Part shown: positions 35,245 to 46,573 of the stretch, piece after piece
Numbering within the stretch: the stretch's first letter is position 1
Layout: every line of letters starts with the position of its first letter
Source: Eopsaltria australis
Lineage: Eukaryota; Chordata; Aves; Passeriformes; Petroicidae
Assembly: GCA_034509425.1 (NCBI GenBank)
Contig: JAVTVJ010001151.1
Location: 61,610-125,609, forward strand
DNA length: 64,000 bases
Direction of reading: 5' to 3'
Position numbers and translations under genes: made by a program
Notes under the pieces: generated by a model
Database searches by the model: none
Told to the model about the DNA's origin: nothing
What the model saw: only the letters and a program-made list of their open reading frames with translations

Positions 35245-36363
35245 TCACCCTAAAACAAGATCTCCTTGAGGTATGCATCGGGTCTCTCCATCCCTTTGCA
35301 TCACCCACCAGGTACAGCCTGGTCCTTGAGCAAAGACAACCCCACGGATGGGATTGTCTTTGCTTGAGGCAGAGTTAACCCAAACAGTCTTTCCCAGCAT
35401 ACCTCTCATGTGTACTACTGGAACCTTATCTCCATCTGTTGTTCGCAAGGGGTCAGAGTGGGCAGGCCCTGCTCGGTTGGAGGAGCCTCGGGTGTTCACT
35501 AACCATGTGGCCTTTGCCAAATTAGTCTCCCAGTTCTTGAACGTCCCCCCACCCAGTGCTTTCAAGGTGGTTTTAAGCAGGCCATTGTACCGTTCAACTT
35601 TCCCAGCTGCTGGTGCATGATAAGGGATATGGTACACCCACTCGATGCCATGTTCCCTAGACCAGGTGTTTATAAGGCTATTTTTGAAGTGAGTCCCATT
35701 GTCGGATTCAATTCTCTCAGGGGGACCATGTCTCCAAAGAACCTGTTTTTCGAGGCCCAGGATGGTGTTCCGGGCAGTAGCATGAGGCACAGGGTAGGTC
35801 TCCAGCCATCCTGTGGTGGCTTCTACCATTGTGAGAACGTAGCGCTTGCCTTGGCGGGTCTGGGGCAGTGTGATGCAATCAATCTGCCAAGCCTCTCCAT
35901 ACTTATATTTGGACCACCGTCCACCATACCATAGAGGCTTCACCCGCTTGGCCTGTTTGATCGCGGCGCACGTCTCACAATCATGGATCACCTGGGAGAT
36001 GCTGTCCATGGTCAGGTCCACCCCTCGGTCTCGTGCCCACTTATAGGTGGCATCTCTGCCCTGGTGGCCTGAGGCATCATGGGCCCATCGGGCTAGGAAC
36101 AACTCCTCTTTGTGTTGCCAGTCTAAATCTATCTGTGCCACCTCTATCTCTGCAGCGTGATCTACTTGCTTGTTGTTCTGGTGTTCTTCATCAGCTCGGC
36201 TCTTAGGGACATGGGCATCTACATGGCCGACCTTAATGGGTAGCTTCTCTACCCGAGTGGCAATGTCTTTCCATTCATCAGTCACCCAGATTGGCTTTCC
36301 TCTACGCTGCCAGTTGGCCTTATTCCACCTTTCCAGCCAACCCCATAGAGCATTGGCTACCAT
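35245..36363 (-). CDS. pol: RNase H end and complete integrase of element F
   Basis: Open for 372 codons. It opens in the last part of RNase H (VDAHVPKSRAD…), followed by the integrase zinc domain (HDASGHQ… CETC), the catalytic core with D in WQIDCIT, D in IESDNGTHF and E in KVERYNG (last two 35 residues apart) and a C-terminal domain ending GDLVLG. All catalytic residues are present. It has no start of its own and would be part of Pol. Elements A and C supply the comparison: A lacks the core, while C keeps it. Confidence 0.9.
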   Translation of the reverse strand: MVANALWGWLERWNKANWQRRGKPIWVTDEWKDIATRVEKLPIKVGHVDAHVPKSRADEEHQNNKQVDHAAEIEVAQIDLDWQHKEELFLARWAHDASGHQGRDATYKWARDRGVDLTMDSISQVIHDCETCAAIKQAKRVKPLWYGGRWSKYKYGEAWQIDCITLPQTRQGKRYVLTMVEATTGWLETYPVPHATARNTILGLEKQVLWRHGPPERIESDNGTHFKNSLINTWSREHGIEWVYHIPYHAPAAGKVERYNGLLKTTLKALGGGTFKNWETNLAKATWLVNTRGSSNRAGPAHSDPLRTTDGDKVPVVHMRGMLGKTVWVNSASSKDNPIRGVVFAQGPGCTWWVMQRDGETRCIPQGDLVLG

Positions 36364-37823
36364 CCATGAATCGGTGTAGAGTTAGAGCTTTGGCCACTTC
36401 TCTCTCTCAGCAATGTCCAGGGCCAGCTGAACGGCTTTGAGTCCAGCAAATTGGCTCGACCCACCCTCTCCTTCGGTGGCTTCTGCAACCTGTCATGTGG
36501 GGCTCCACACAGCTGCTTTCCACTTCCGGTTCATCCCTATGATGCGACAGGAAACGTCAGGGAACAGGGCATAGCACTTTGCTTCATCTAGCAGTTGATT
36601 GTATGGTGGAGCCTCCTCAGCCCGGGTCACTTGTTCTTGCTCCTCTTCATCAGTGAGACCAAAGCTTTCACCTTCTGGCCAATTCGTAATTATTTCCAGG
36701 ATCTCAGGGCGGTTCGGATTTCCAATGCGGGCGCGCTGTGTGATAAGTGCGATCCACTTACTCCATGTGGCATCGGTGGCGTGGTGGGTAGAGGGAGCCT
36801 TTCCTTTAAACATCCACTCCAGCACTGGTAGTCGAGGAGCCAGAAGGAGTCGTGCTTCAGGGCCGATTACCTCCGAGGCGGCTTGAACTCCTTCATAGGC
36901 GGCCAAGATTTCCTTCTCTGTGGGGGTGTAGTTGGCTTCAGACCCTCTGTAACTACGGCTCCAGAATCCCAGCGGTCGGCCTTGAGTCTCTCCAGGCACC
37001 TTCTGCCAAAGGTTTCAGGACAAGTCATTGTTCCCGGCTGCAGAGTAAAGCACATTCCTCACCTCTGGTCCCGTCCTTTCTGGGCCAAGCGCTACTGCGT
37101 GAGCGATCTCCTGCTTGATCTGGGCAAACGCTTGTTGCTGTTCAGGACCCCAGTGGAAATCGTTCCTCTTGCGGGTGACCTGGTAGAGAGGGCTCACAAT
37201 CTGGCTGTACTCTGGAATGTGCATTCTCTAAAAGCCTATGGCCCCTAGGAAAGCTTGCATTTCTTTTTTATTAGTTGGCAGAGACATTGCAGTGATCTTA
37301 TTGATGACCTCCGTGGGAATCTGGCACCGTCCATCTTGCCATTTTACCCCCAGGAACTGGATCTCTCAAGCAGGTCCCTTGACTTTGCTCTTCTTGATGG
37401 CAAAACCGGCTTCCAGGAGGATCATGATGATCTTCTCTCCTTTCTCAAATACCTCTGCTGCCGTGTTCCCCCACACAATGATGTCATCGATGTATTGGAG
37501 ATGTTCTGGAGCCTCACCCTTTTCCAGTGCAGCCTGGATCAGTCCATGGCAGATCGTGGGGCTGTGCCTCCACCCCTGGGGTAGCCGATTCCAGGTATAT
37601 TGCACACCCCTCCAGGTGAAGGCAAACTGGGGCCTGCACTCTGCTGCCAGAGGGATGGAGAAGAACGCATTGGCAATGTCAATGGTGGCATACCATTTTG
37701 CTGCCTTGGACTCCAGCTCGTACTGGAGCTCCAACATGTCTGGCACGGCAGCACTCAATGATGGAGTCACTTCATTCAAGCCACGATAGTCCACAGTCAG
37801 TCTCCATTCCCCATCAGACTTGC
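36364..37823 (-). pseudogene. pol: RT and RNase H of element F
   Basis: RT palm with TIDIANAFF, LPQGW and YIDD near 37492. In-frame stops occur after KVKGPA (TGA at 37366) and after the LGAIGF stretch (TAG near 37229), both also in element A. The RNase H part (37224-36493 and onward) ends its first open piece with TGA after AVWSPT, and a TAA follows near 36383, again shared with A. The N-terminal part of RT is separated from this by the solo LTR H. Confidence 0.85.
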
Positions 37824-38668
37824 TGTTATGGTCTAATTATTAAAGTTCTTTAGAGATACTGCTGCTTGAATTAAGGTACAAGGGAGACCATATGCTAATT
37901 AATAGTATGAGTTTTATTTGATAGTAAATATGAGAGAGAGAGAGAAGAAAAGAGAGAAAAGAGGGAGTAGGGAGAAAGATGGGGGGACAGAGAGGGACAG
38001 GGACAAAGAAGTATCACCACTCGGTGGGTACCTCTGGTGTCCTGATGTCCTCTTCAGCTGGTCTCGGTGGTGGAAGTCCCCCCAAAAGCACAGAATGCCA
38101 TGGGTTAATATACACTCAGGCCAGGTGGAAATGTCCAGGCATGTCTCCCTGGGGGAGGGGACAGCCTCTAGCAGCAGACTCTGCTTGCATCACGTGCAGT
38201 CCTGTGGTGCAAGGCATTTGGGGAGCACTTTGGGGGGTCTGTGATAGATTTTGACTCCCCCTCAGCTGCCTCTCACTTGGAAGTTCCGTGGATGTGGCTT
38301 GTGGGGTTGGGGGGGCTTCACAGCTGGGCCAGTTTGTGTACTGGAGGATGAGTGTGTATTGCCTCTGACCAGAGGTTACGCCATCCTCCTCCCCCCTTCA
38401 GCTGGGGGGTAGGGCTGTGCAAACTTGGCTTCTGTGAGCTGTGCTTTGCCCCCACCCCAGAAATGATTCTCAGTACAGCTGGTGACTTCAGCTTCTGTGG
38501 ACGCATTCCTTTCTCTCAGACTGAGATGATTGAACAATAAGCTTTTCCCTTTATCTAATCTCAGCAGTTTGGCTCAGTTCAAGGTCCCAGTCAGGTATCT
38601 TCAGGGAGGCGTCTCTGATCAAAACGGTATATCAATGTTTGAGGAATTAACTATTTTCAGTCTCTGAA
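37824..38668 (-). repeat. Element H: solo LTR-like insertion in pol of F
   Basis: 845 bp flanked by the 6-bp duplication ACTTGC (37818-37823, 38669-38674); the surrounding pol is colinear with element A. The plus strand starts TGTTATGG. On the minus strand an AATAAA sits near 37914, about 90 bases from the end, as in an LTR read on the minus strand. A purine run (GA-rich) covers 37927-37993. The other end reads TTCAGAG rather than TG, so it may be decayed. The family is not recognised. Confidence 0.75.
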
Positions 38669-39277
38669 ACTTGCGCACAGGCCAGATGGGGCTGTTGAAG
38701 GGTGAGTGGGCTTTACTGACCTCTCCTTGGCTTTCCAGGTCGCTGATCATCTTGTGGATGGGGATCACGGCGTCTCGATTTGTCCGGTACTGCCGGCGGT
38801 GCACTGTCGAGGTGGCAATTGGCACTTGTTGCTCTTTTACTCTCAGGAGTCCCACTGCAGTTGGATTTTCCCATAGTCCAGGCAAGGTGTTCAGTTGCCT
38901 GATGCCCTCTGCCTCCACAGCCGCTATTCTGAAAGCCCACCTGAGTCCCTTTGGGTCTTTGTAATAGCCATTCCGGAGGAAGTCTATGCCCAGAATACAT
39001 GGGGCCTCTGGACCAGTACAATGGGGTGTTTCTGCCACTCCTTCCCGGTCAGGCTCACCTCGGCTTCCAACAAGGTTAATTGCTGCGATCCCCCTGTCAC
39101 CCCGGCAATAGAAACAGGTTCTGCCCCCACATGTTCTAATGAAATTAAGGTACACTGCACACCAGTATCAACTAACGCTTCATATTTTTGTGGCTCTGAT
39201 GTGCCAGGCCATCGGATCCACACTGTCCAAAAGACCTGGTTTTCCCGTGCCTCTTCCTGGCTAGAGGCAGGGCCCCT
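38669..39277 (-). pseudogene. pro: Protease and start of RT, element F
   Basis: Continuing in frame from the gag UAG, this encodes WIRWPGT and the active site VDTGVQ, then VTGGSQQ. The same one-base deletion as in element A (after QKHPIV) shifts the frame near 39008. The second piece carries the HRRQYRT and AHSPFNSPIW segments that lead into RT. In comparison element C has no deletion at this point. Confidence 0.83.
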
Positions 39278-39283
39278 CTAGCC
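39259..39283 (-). promoter_or_regulatory. Hairpin containing the gag UAG, element F
   Basis: The same 9-bp stem and 7-base loop as in element A; the UAG is at 39278-39280 on the minus strand. Confidence 0.7.
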
Positions 39284-39908
39284 CTGGTTATCATTTCTTT
39301 CCTGGGCATACATAGTAGAGGTCCCCTCTAGGGGATCTAACAGATTGTCCTCCCTTCTGTAATATCTGGCATCGCGGTCACGGGAGGCTGAGGCTACCTT
39401 CACTTTAGTAGACCCCCCACCTCGGTTAGTATTTCCCTCCTTGAGTTGCTGTACCCGTGCCACCAGGGTAGCAGTGGGTTTCTTATCCCACTTCCTCATG
39501 TCTTCTCCGTGATCACACAGGAAGAACCACAGCTCAGATCGTGGGGTGTACCCTCTCTCCCTGGCTGGGGGGCGCTGGGCTCTGACTCTGGTGCTTGTGA
39601 CTCACACTGGTGCCGCACTCATCATCCTCATCTCCTCCCTCACCTCCCTCATCTCTTCTCTGAGGTCTTTGACCACAGCAGAGACCTGAGCCTGTATTGG
39701 GCCACTGATCATACTATCATAATTCCTGAGTTTGGTGGCTATGGAACCCACTGTCTCTCGGTTGTCATCAGCATTAATTGTTGCAATGAAGATGGTGTAT
39801 TGGGAAGGCCCTAGCTTCGCCAAGTTCCACAACATTTTCCCTGTACACTTGACCTTGTCGGGGTCATTATCATGTTGTCCATCCCTCCCAAAGAGTACCT
39901 CCAATACT
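39278..39908 (-). pseudogene. gag: C-terminal half of Gag, element F
   Basis: Resumes at the border of element G with LEVLFGRDGQHDND and runs through the coiled-coil-like region to a TGA near 39602 shared with element A, then in frame to the UAG at 39278. The first half of gag is on the other side of G at 45241-45719. Confidence 0.82.
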
Positions 39909-39914
39909 GCCACC

Positions 39915-40272
39915 TGTCGGCGAGAGGAGCAAGACGACGATCCAATGTGATTCATAAATCAAGCTCGTTTATTGTCAGACAGTGCACATACTTATACTAC
40001 TTTACGTGCTCAAAATATTATTTACTTACAGAAGTTTCACACGGGATCTTTCTCTAATTAGAGCACTACATTATTATCAGAAGGCTACAATAACAGTTTC
40101 TTCTGCCAAGTTAATCTTTGGACACCTGCAGCTTGTTTTCAGCTTTCATGTCTCCCTTTCCCACAGCTGTCTTGAGAATAACCTTGAGCAGAGGCCTAAC
40201 TCTTGTCTATGGGGCCTGGATTGCTCACTTATACTTTATGTTTGTGCAGCCAGAGATGGCCATTTCCCAACA
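39915..40272 (-). repeat. 3' LTR of element G
   Basis: 358 bp, matching 44877-45234. On the minus strand it starts TGTTGGGAAATGGCC and ends CGCCGACA. The polypurine tract is on its outer minus-strand side. Confidence 0.93.
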
Positions 40273-40583
40273 TATCCCCCTTCTTTTCTTTGAGCAATCC
40301 AGGCCTGGTTTACACTTTTTTCTACTGTATTCATCAAACACTTAACTACACATGGCAATAATACACTTATGATTATAATAATTACTAAAACTATCAATTT
40401 AATTTTTACAAATTTCACTAACCAGTCTTTAAAACTTAAGCTTGTTAACCAGTCTCTTAAAGGTGTACTTTTAAGTGTACTACTATCTGTATCTTTTTCA
40501 TGATTTAACACACATACTTGCAACCTTACAATTCCCCTTTCTGTTTTAATCAGTACAAGTTTGTTTATGGCATTACCAGCCAT
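40236..40583 (-). pseudogene. env: C-terminal remnant of Env, element G
   Basis: A 115-codon frame with a membrane-proximal LRDWLTSLSFKDWL, a long hydrophobic anchor (LIVLVIIIIISVLLPC) and a short tail, ending 37 bases inside the 3' LTR. This is the layout of the end of a class II ERV transmembrane subunit. The rest of env is absent or unrecognisable upstream. Confidence 0.65.
40273..40296 (-). promoter_or_regulatory. Polypurine tract, element G
   Basis: On the minus strand AAAGAAAAGAAGGGGGATA directly precedes the TG of the 3' LTR. Confidence 0.85.
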
Positions 40584-43436
40584 TTGTCATAGGTAGCGCA
40601 GTAAGAAACGCACATAACTAAACATAAGAATACTTCTAATACTATGTGCTAAACATTCTAAGGTGAATCTTGTGATTTTTTCATTACCCAATAGTTCAGC
40701 AAATTAGCTTCAATTGCTTTGTCTCTGAAGGCTGTTAATCAGGGTAATACCTTACTGAATTCTGGAATACTATGCTAACATCCAGGGTCTGCAACAGCTG
40801 CCTTGTTTCAGTGAAGACATGGAAAGCCCTTCCGGATAGGGTCTCCAGGTCCACCCCAAAAAGGATACAGCTGATATAAATTCCAATTATTAAGTCAAAC
40901 CCGACTTAAATACGATTTGGATGCAGAAACACCTGGGTCCATTGGTAGATGTCCGACCAGGGAGAGTCAAGGCTTGGCCAGGGCCAGGGCTCTAACTGGA
41001 GGGATTTCCCTAGCACAGATCTTATGAGAAAACTGTTAGAAACAACAACTAAGAAGGTTACTTAAATCTGAGCAAATAATAGAGACAGTTACACAAACAT
41101 AACACAGGTTGTGCAGACTGTAAAATAACAGACTTTGCCAAACACTTTTGACTAAAAAGACCATGGTACCATGAACATGATAATTAAAAGATTGCATATG
41201 CATGAGTTTACGTACGTAATCTTAACAGAACCTAATCCTTGCTATAACACACATAGCTATGTATAGTTGTAGTTAACTCTTATAAAATCTAGTTGTAATA
41301 CTTAACTGTAACAGAACTTAACAAACCTAATAGCATTTAAACTTTAACAATATATTTATAAGTACTAATACACCAGGGGTGATCGCTTGGGATATGTTTG
41401 AAAACAGTGTTGCAAGCTGCAAGCACACAGATCCATCCTTTCTTTGCTCCATCTTCTCCGAGATCACTGTACTTCTAAGTTCAGCTGTAGGTATAAAACT
41501 CAAACACTCATTGAAACAAAGTAAAACAGGAAAAACAGTAAGAACAGATTACAATTCCAGTCATTCATTTCTATCTAGCAAGACAATTCCCATCATTAAT
41601 TAACAAACAATACAAAGGTATACATTTCCTGACAAATTCTGCTACTAAGGCTTACCACTCTAAAACATGCAGGATTTTGCAGAATGAAAAAAATCAAGAC
41701 AGAAATATTTGAAATCTTATTCTAATACTATCACTATAAGAAACAAACTGCTCAGTTTTGCTCCAACAAGCAATCTTCTTGTCTTACTTTTACTTTTTTT
41801 TTTTTTTTTTTTTTTTTTGATAAAAGATACACTACTTAACTTTAACTCTCAAGAGTCCTTCAAGGAAAATCTGACTTAAACATTTCCTAATATATAGTCT
41901 GCAAGTTTGCACATGTTATTTATTCAAATGTTTCTTCTAGCTTATTAATCAGTTTACATTTCGCCCAAACTTCCTTATTCTGCTCGGCCTCGGCTGCGCT
42001 TTGGCACCGGCCTGTTAGGTGTACAATTCTGCTGCGTCCCCTCTGGATCAGTTCTGCCACGTTTTCAATCCTTTGTTTTTGCTGAATTGTTGCTGTGGGC
42101 TGGATGCTTGTAAACAGTCACTCCAGCACTCTCACTCTCTCCGTCCTCCCTTTCTCCCCCTTTTTCTTTTTGCACTGACTAAGTGCAAGTCTTGTAGCAA
42201 CCTAGATTTCCCAGATTTCTTCTTGTTAACACAATTTCCACCAGTAAAGTCAGCAGCAAGTATACGAGACAATATGAACAGTCTTTGATACTTGCAGAAA
42301 AAAACGACCTATTAAAAGTGCACCCAGGGGTTGACTCAGGAGCACCGGCGGTTGAGGGCGCAGGCGCAGGCAGTGCTGGGCCGGTACTGTTGGAGCACGG
42401 CGGGCGGCCGCGCTCTCCTTCCCGTTTTCCGGTGCCAGCAAGCGAGCTGCGCGCGGTCCCGGTGGCTAGGGAAAACTGTTGTTACTTAGTCGATGCTGGG
42501 AAAAGAGGTTCCTCCCTGCCCGCCCGGCGCACAGAAAAACCGTGGCTGTTGCCGCGCCGTGTCACCACCGCTGCCGGCTCCACAGCCTCCCACCCCCGGC
42601 GCACTGAGATGCCGCCGGAGCCGAGGGCAGGAGCCGAGGGCAGGGACCGCCGGGCAGGAGCCGCTGCTTACTGCAGCGGCCGCGGGGAGAAATCCGAAAC
42701 CGCTGCGAGGAGAAATCCGAAACTGCTGCGGGGGCGGGCAGACACCTTTCCCTGGAACTCTGGAAGCAGTGTTCTAGGAGATGCATCTGCAGCTAAAGAA
42801 GAAAAAAGGAGAGGTCCTGAAAGTTCTCAACGACTTTGAGGAGCAGTAACTTCCTCGGATTCAGATAGAGATGAATAAACAGAAAAGCGAGAAGGATTCA
42901 GTCAGCCATGATGGTCAGGAGCTGGAGGCTCTGTTCTCTGATGTCCAGCCACTGTTCCCAGGCAGCAATTTGCTCCTTCTGGCCATCTCCCCCCAATTCT
43001 GGGGGATGTGGCATGGGGGGGGCGCCGTTGGAGGCTCGCGGCTCGAGCTCTCTAACTTTTTAAACATGTAGAAATTTTTCCAGTACATCACTTTCATCAC
43101 TTTTCTGTCCCTTTTTCCCTGACGGATTGTAGAAGCGAGTCCGATTGCAAAGCTGTTTTCACAGTCTCGGGGGCGGCTGTCCGGTTATCACTGAACATGT
43201 CTCACAGCGCCCTTTTTAATTATCTCTCAGCCGGGTATTTGAAAGGCCACTCTCGCTCTCAGGGTTAATCTACAGTCTCAAGTCCATTTTAGGAGATTCC
43301 GCATAGCGGAATTACCACAGTTCAATTCTCTCACAGAGATGATAAGTTAGAAGAGGTCCTGGACTGTCAGCTGTCCTTCATCTATCTCCATCCCTTCCGT
43401 CCTCTTCCCCAGACCTGAAGCACCGGGGCTCTCTGC
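40584..43436 (-). other. Unassigned interior of element G
   Basis: 2.85 kb with no gag, pro or pol similarity. From 40584 to 41790 it is AT-rich. A run of about 25 T at 41794-41818 is a poly(A) tract in the sense of the element. From 42330 to 42780 it is strongly GC- and CpG-rich, with a 21-bp tandem unit near 42687-42730. Near 42890-43010 one minus-strand frame reads like a small coding end (KEQIAAWEQWLDIREQ… then a stop). The source may be decayed env, an older insertion or captured cellular sequence. Confidence 0.4.
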
Positions 43437-44581
43437 CTAGGCGCGACCCTCTCGCCTCTGTGCTAAGGGCCGGCGTCTGGCAGGGGCTATCATTTCACCT
43501 CTTTTGTCTCCCATGGCGGTGACTATTTCTGCTATAAATGTCTGCATTCCCACCGGCACTCGGTTCATCTTTTTTAACATGACCTGAATGGAGGTGTCTG
43601 CGGGCAGCGTCTGCTGATTACAATTTCCTAAAACACACTGGCGTAACAGTGCCCCTTGCCTCCACTGCGGCACCCCAGCTGTGATAGCCGCAGATACCCT
43701 GTCATCCTGCAGGGACTCAAAGAGCACTGGAAACGCCGCTTCTCCTCGGCTTAAAGTTCTAACGTCCTGAGCTAGTTTTTCATCTCCCTCTTCCAAAGCT
43801 TTCTGTTCCACCTTCGCCCAGCTAATTCTGCGTCTCCCTTCCTCCGCGCGAAACGGAGCAGCGCCCCCGCCTCCACCTCCACCCAGCGAGGGGGGGGGCG
43901 CGAGCGGCGGCTGGCGCGCCGGCGGCTGCTCCTGCCGAGAAGGGACACTGCTTCCTCGCACCGGGCGAGAAGGGATACAGTCACCCGGGGTGGGGGCAAA
44001 GCTGGCTGATCTTCCTCCTGTGGTTCGGCCGGTGCACAGGGGAGGGGCGGACACCCCTCCTCCGGCTGCGGCGGCGCGGGCGCCGGGGCGGCCGATTGCT
44101 CCGCGCAAACAGCGGCCGCCTCCAGGGCAACGCCGTGCTCGGGCGGCGAGCCGTGCACCTCCAGCACCATACACCTCCCTACTGCCGGCAGGCTGGGCGT
44201 TTCGTTACCAATGCCGAGCATTCCCGGGATAGGGCGCTCACCTCCCGGAGTCCCCCCGCTCCCTTCCGTGATTCCTTCTAGTTTTGCCGTGGTTACGGCT
44301 GCAACTTTTTTCTCTGCCTGGTATCTTTGCAAACAGGTCGTTACCTCCCTCCAGGGCTTCCCGAGTGTCGCGCCTATCTTGTTGCTGTCTAGAATTCCCT
44401 CAAACAACTGATCACCATATTTCCGCCATTCAGGCAGGTCAAAGATCGTATTAGGGTCCCTGAAGCAACCCTTTTCTACTCCTAACGTAACTAATCCTGT
44501 CACCTGTTTTAAGGTGTCTTTGCTAACTCCCCACTTTTCCAAAAAGCGTGTTAACAAATCTACGGCTACCTGCGAATCCAT
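43437..44581 (-). pseudogene. gag: Gag N-terminal part, element G
   Basis: An ATG at 44581 starts MDSQVAVDLLTRFLEKWG, a matrix-like domain of an alpha/beta-type Gag, in a frame open to 43772. A proline-rich linker follows. At a run of nine G (43889-43897, plus strand) the coding frame appears to shift to a second frame that runs to 43437 and carries a capsid-like start (AAFPVLFESL…). The rest of capsid and nucleocapsid is missing, so no complete Gag is encoded. Confidence 0.65.
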
Positions 44582-44856
44582 ATCCGTCCAGCTGGTTAAC
44601 CTCTCCAGGCTGATCGCAGTGGCCTCCGCGTCCCTCCGCGCCGGCCCCTCCGCGTCTTTCCGCGCCGCGTCTATGCGCCGATCGCGATCGCCACGCAGCC
44701 TTTCCGAGTATAGCCGTTCTCGGGCGGCGGACCCCTCTCCGAGGTCCAAGCGATCGGATCCCCCCTTCGCCGCGCAAAGGGTATAGATCTTCGCTCCCCG
44801 GTTGCTGCTACCGGTGCTTTCCCGATCCCGCCGGTCTGTCCCGCGCGTCTTCGTCC

Positions 44857-44874
44857 CGCACGTCGGGGTCACCA
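44857..44874 (-). promoter_or_regulatory. Primer binding site, tRNA-Trp, element G
   Basis: On the minus strand TGGTGACCCCGACGTGCG lies two bases after the LTR and matches the tRNA-Trp 3' end at 16 of 18 positions. Alpharetroviruses use the same primer. Confidence 0.87.
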
Positions 44875-44876
44875 TT

Positions 44877-45234
44877 TGTCGGCGAGAGGAGCAAGACGAC
44901 GATCCAATGTGATTCATAAATCAAGCTCGTTTATTGTCAGACAGTGCACATACTTATACTACTTTACGTGCTCAAAATATTATTTACTTACAGAAGTTTC
45001 ACACGGGATCTTTCTCTAATTAGAGCACTACATTATTATCAGAAGGCTACAATAACAGTTTCTTCTGCCAAGTTAATCTTTGGACACCTGCAGCTTGTTT
45101 TCAGCTTTCATGTCTCCCTTTCCCACAGCTGTCTTGAGAATAACCTTGAGCAGAGGCCTAACTCTTGTCTATGGGGCCTGGATTGCTCACTTATACTTTA
45201 TGTTTGTGCAGCCAGAGATGGCCATTTCCCAACA
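44877..45234 (-). repeat. 5' LTR of element G
   Basis: 358 bp, paired with 39915-40272; the tRNA-Trp site abuts it. Confidence 0.93.
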
Positions 45235-45240
45235 GCCACC

Positions 45241-46466
45241 TCCCTCAGCTGTTGGATTCCCTCCTCAAGGGTCTTCCATGGTCTTCTATGATGATACTCC
45301 TGCATTCTCTCCCTGTTGACAAACCTCTCTCTTACACTTATTAAAAGCCGTTCCCAGAGAGACAAAGGCCCTTCATCTCTTCTGAATACCTGATCCACCC
45401 CCGAGTCATGGGAAAGGGGTCCCATCTGCCTTGCCTCAATACTATCCAGCTGCACGCCCATACCCATAAGGTCCCAGACCCGAAGTAACCAGGTTGTAAA
45501 AGGCTCACGACCCCGTCGCACAATGTCTTTCCATATATTACGGAGACTGTCATACCCCAGAGACTTGGTAGTGATTTCAATCCTTGGCCTCCCTACTGCT
45601 TGAGAGGGTCCTGCTTCCCCATCATTACTTACTGGCTGCTCTGGTTTGACCTCAGTCTTCCTCTTTTCCACAGGGGCAACCGCTGCTGGCTGTGGCTGCC
45701 CTTCTGGTCTGACTGGAGACTAAGCAGTTGTAACGTCCCTGGGTTCCTCTGCTGCCCCATTAGACTCTCCCTCTTTGGGGTAGGGGGAGGGTTTCCCACC
45801 AGCTGGACAAGTGTATTCCTTCAGCACTTGGCCCATCTCGCGCATCTCCTTCACTAGGGCCCCCACCCAATCCGGGTGGTTTGTTTCTGAGGTGGGTTGT
45901 GGGGCCAGGTCTGACTCTGAAGCAGCATCCCTAGTCTCTGGGGCAATGTCAGGTTCTGTGGCAGCATCTCTAGTTTCCGGGGCCATGTCAGGTTCTGTGG
46001 CCTCATCCCTATTGTCTGGGGTAGATGTCAGAGTGGCTATCCAAGTCAGACCCCCCTTATCCCTGAATGCTAAATAGAGTAGGACTATCAGCAACACCAG
46101 CCACTGTATGGTATCATTAGCATTTAGAGAAGATTTGAACCCCTCAAAGACTGGCGGGATAGGCCCAAAGAGCTGGGTGAAGGGTTGTGAGAACATTTCT
46201 TTTGGTGTCACTTCCTCGCAGTAGGTACCATTATTAAAGTAACCCTGAAAACATGTCATTAGTGTGTGGTAGCTCTGAATCCACATGCCTGCCTTCCAGA
46301 AGAAGTTGAAAATCCATGAATTCCTCACCTTATCGACCCATAACACAAACTGTATAACAGCCACCGTAGCCTTAGTTATAGGGCCCATGTTTAGATACGG
46401 GGCTGCAAATGGGAGAGAGACAGCCGTGACCACTTGCCATACGAACTGGGATCAGCTAGACCACAT
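45241..46466 (-). pseudogene. gag: Membrane leader and first half of Gag, element F
   Basis: From an ATG at 46466 the leader has a TGA at codon 5, then is open from 46451 to a TAG at 45720 and continues in the same frame into capsid until element G at 45240. Leader features: hydrophobic spans near the start, the glycosylation site NNGT, FSQPF, then the Trp-led membrane span LVLLIVLLYLAF. An acidic repeat stretch follows (three units of EPDMAPETRDAAT type), then GALVKEMREMGQVLKEY. The ERVL capsid segment (WLLRVWDLM, EARQMGPLS) follows. So leader and Gag form one protein design. Confidence 0.7.
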
Positions 46467-46550
46467 GGTGCAACCTAATGAGGTTCCTATATCCAGCACA
46501 CAAAAACTGCGTTACTCAAGAACTGTTATCTTTTTTCCTCGATGCCCTCG

Positions 46551-46568
46551 GGCCCCACTTGGGCGCCA
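46551..46568 (-). promoter_or_regulatory. Primer binding site, tRNA-Lys type, element F
   Basis: On the minus strand TGGCGCCCAAGTGGGGCC starts five bases after the LTR. It equals the tRNA-Lys(CTT) site except for one missing C. Confidence 0.78.
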
Positions 46569-46573
46569 AAATC

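Larger units (their letters stand above)
39915..45234 (-). mobile_element. Element G: non-autonomous class II ERV without pol
   Basis: Two 358-bp LTRs (39915-40272, 44877-45234) start TG and end CA and are flanked by the 6-bp duplication GCCACC (39909-39914, 45235-45240). It has a tRNA-Trp primer site, a gag start, a short env end and a polypurine tract, but no reverse transcriptase or integrase in 5.3 kb. The two LTRs look nearly identical, so insertion is recent. It would need enzymes from another virus, for example an alpharetrovirus-like one. Confidence 0.92.

Noticed and set aside
37238..37789. 183-codon plus-strand frame in element F
   Set aside because: It is the antisense shadow of RT; the minus strand carries the catalytic motifs. 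The same applies to antisense frames at 29969-30355 and 38895-39281.
42285..42839. 184-codon plus-strand frame in element G
   Set aside because: GC-rich sequence lacks stops by chance. It is antisense to the element, low in complexity and matches no family I know.
45780..45860. Internal MGQVLKE as the true myristoylated Gag start
   Set aside because: The upstream frame is open (F, B) with conserved spans, and the Met in C is not present at the matching place. It remains a possible alternative start but is not the simplest reading.
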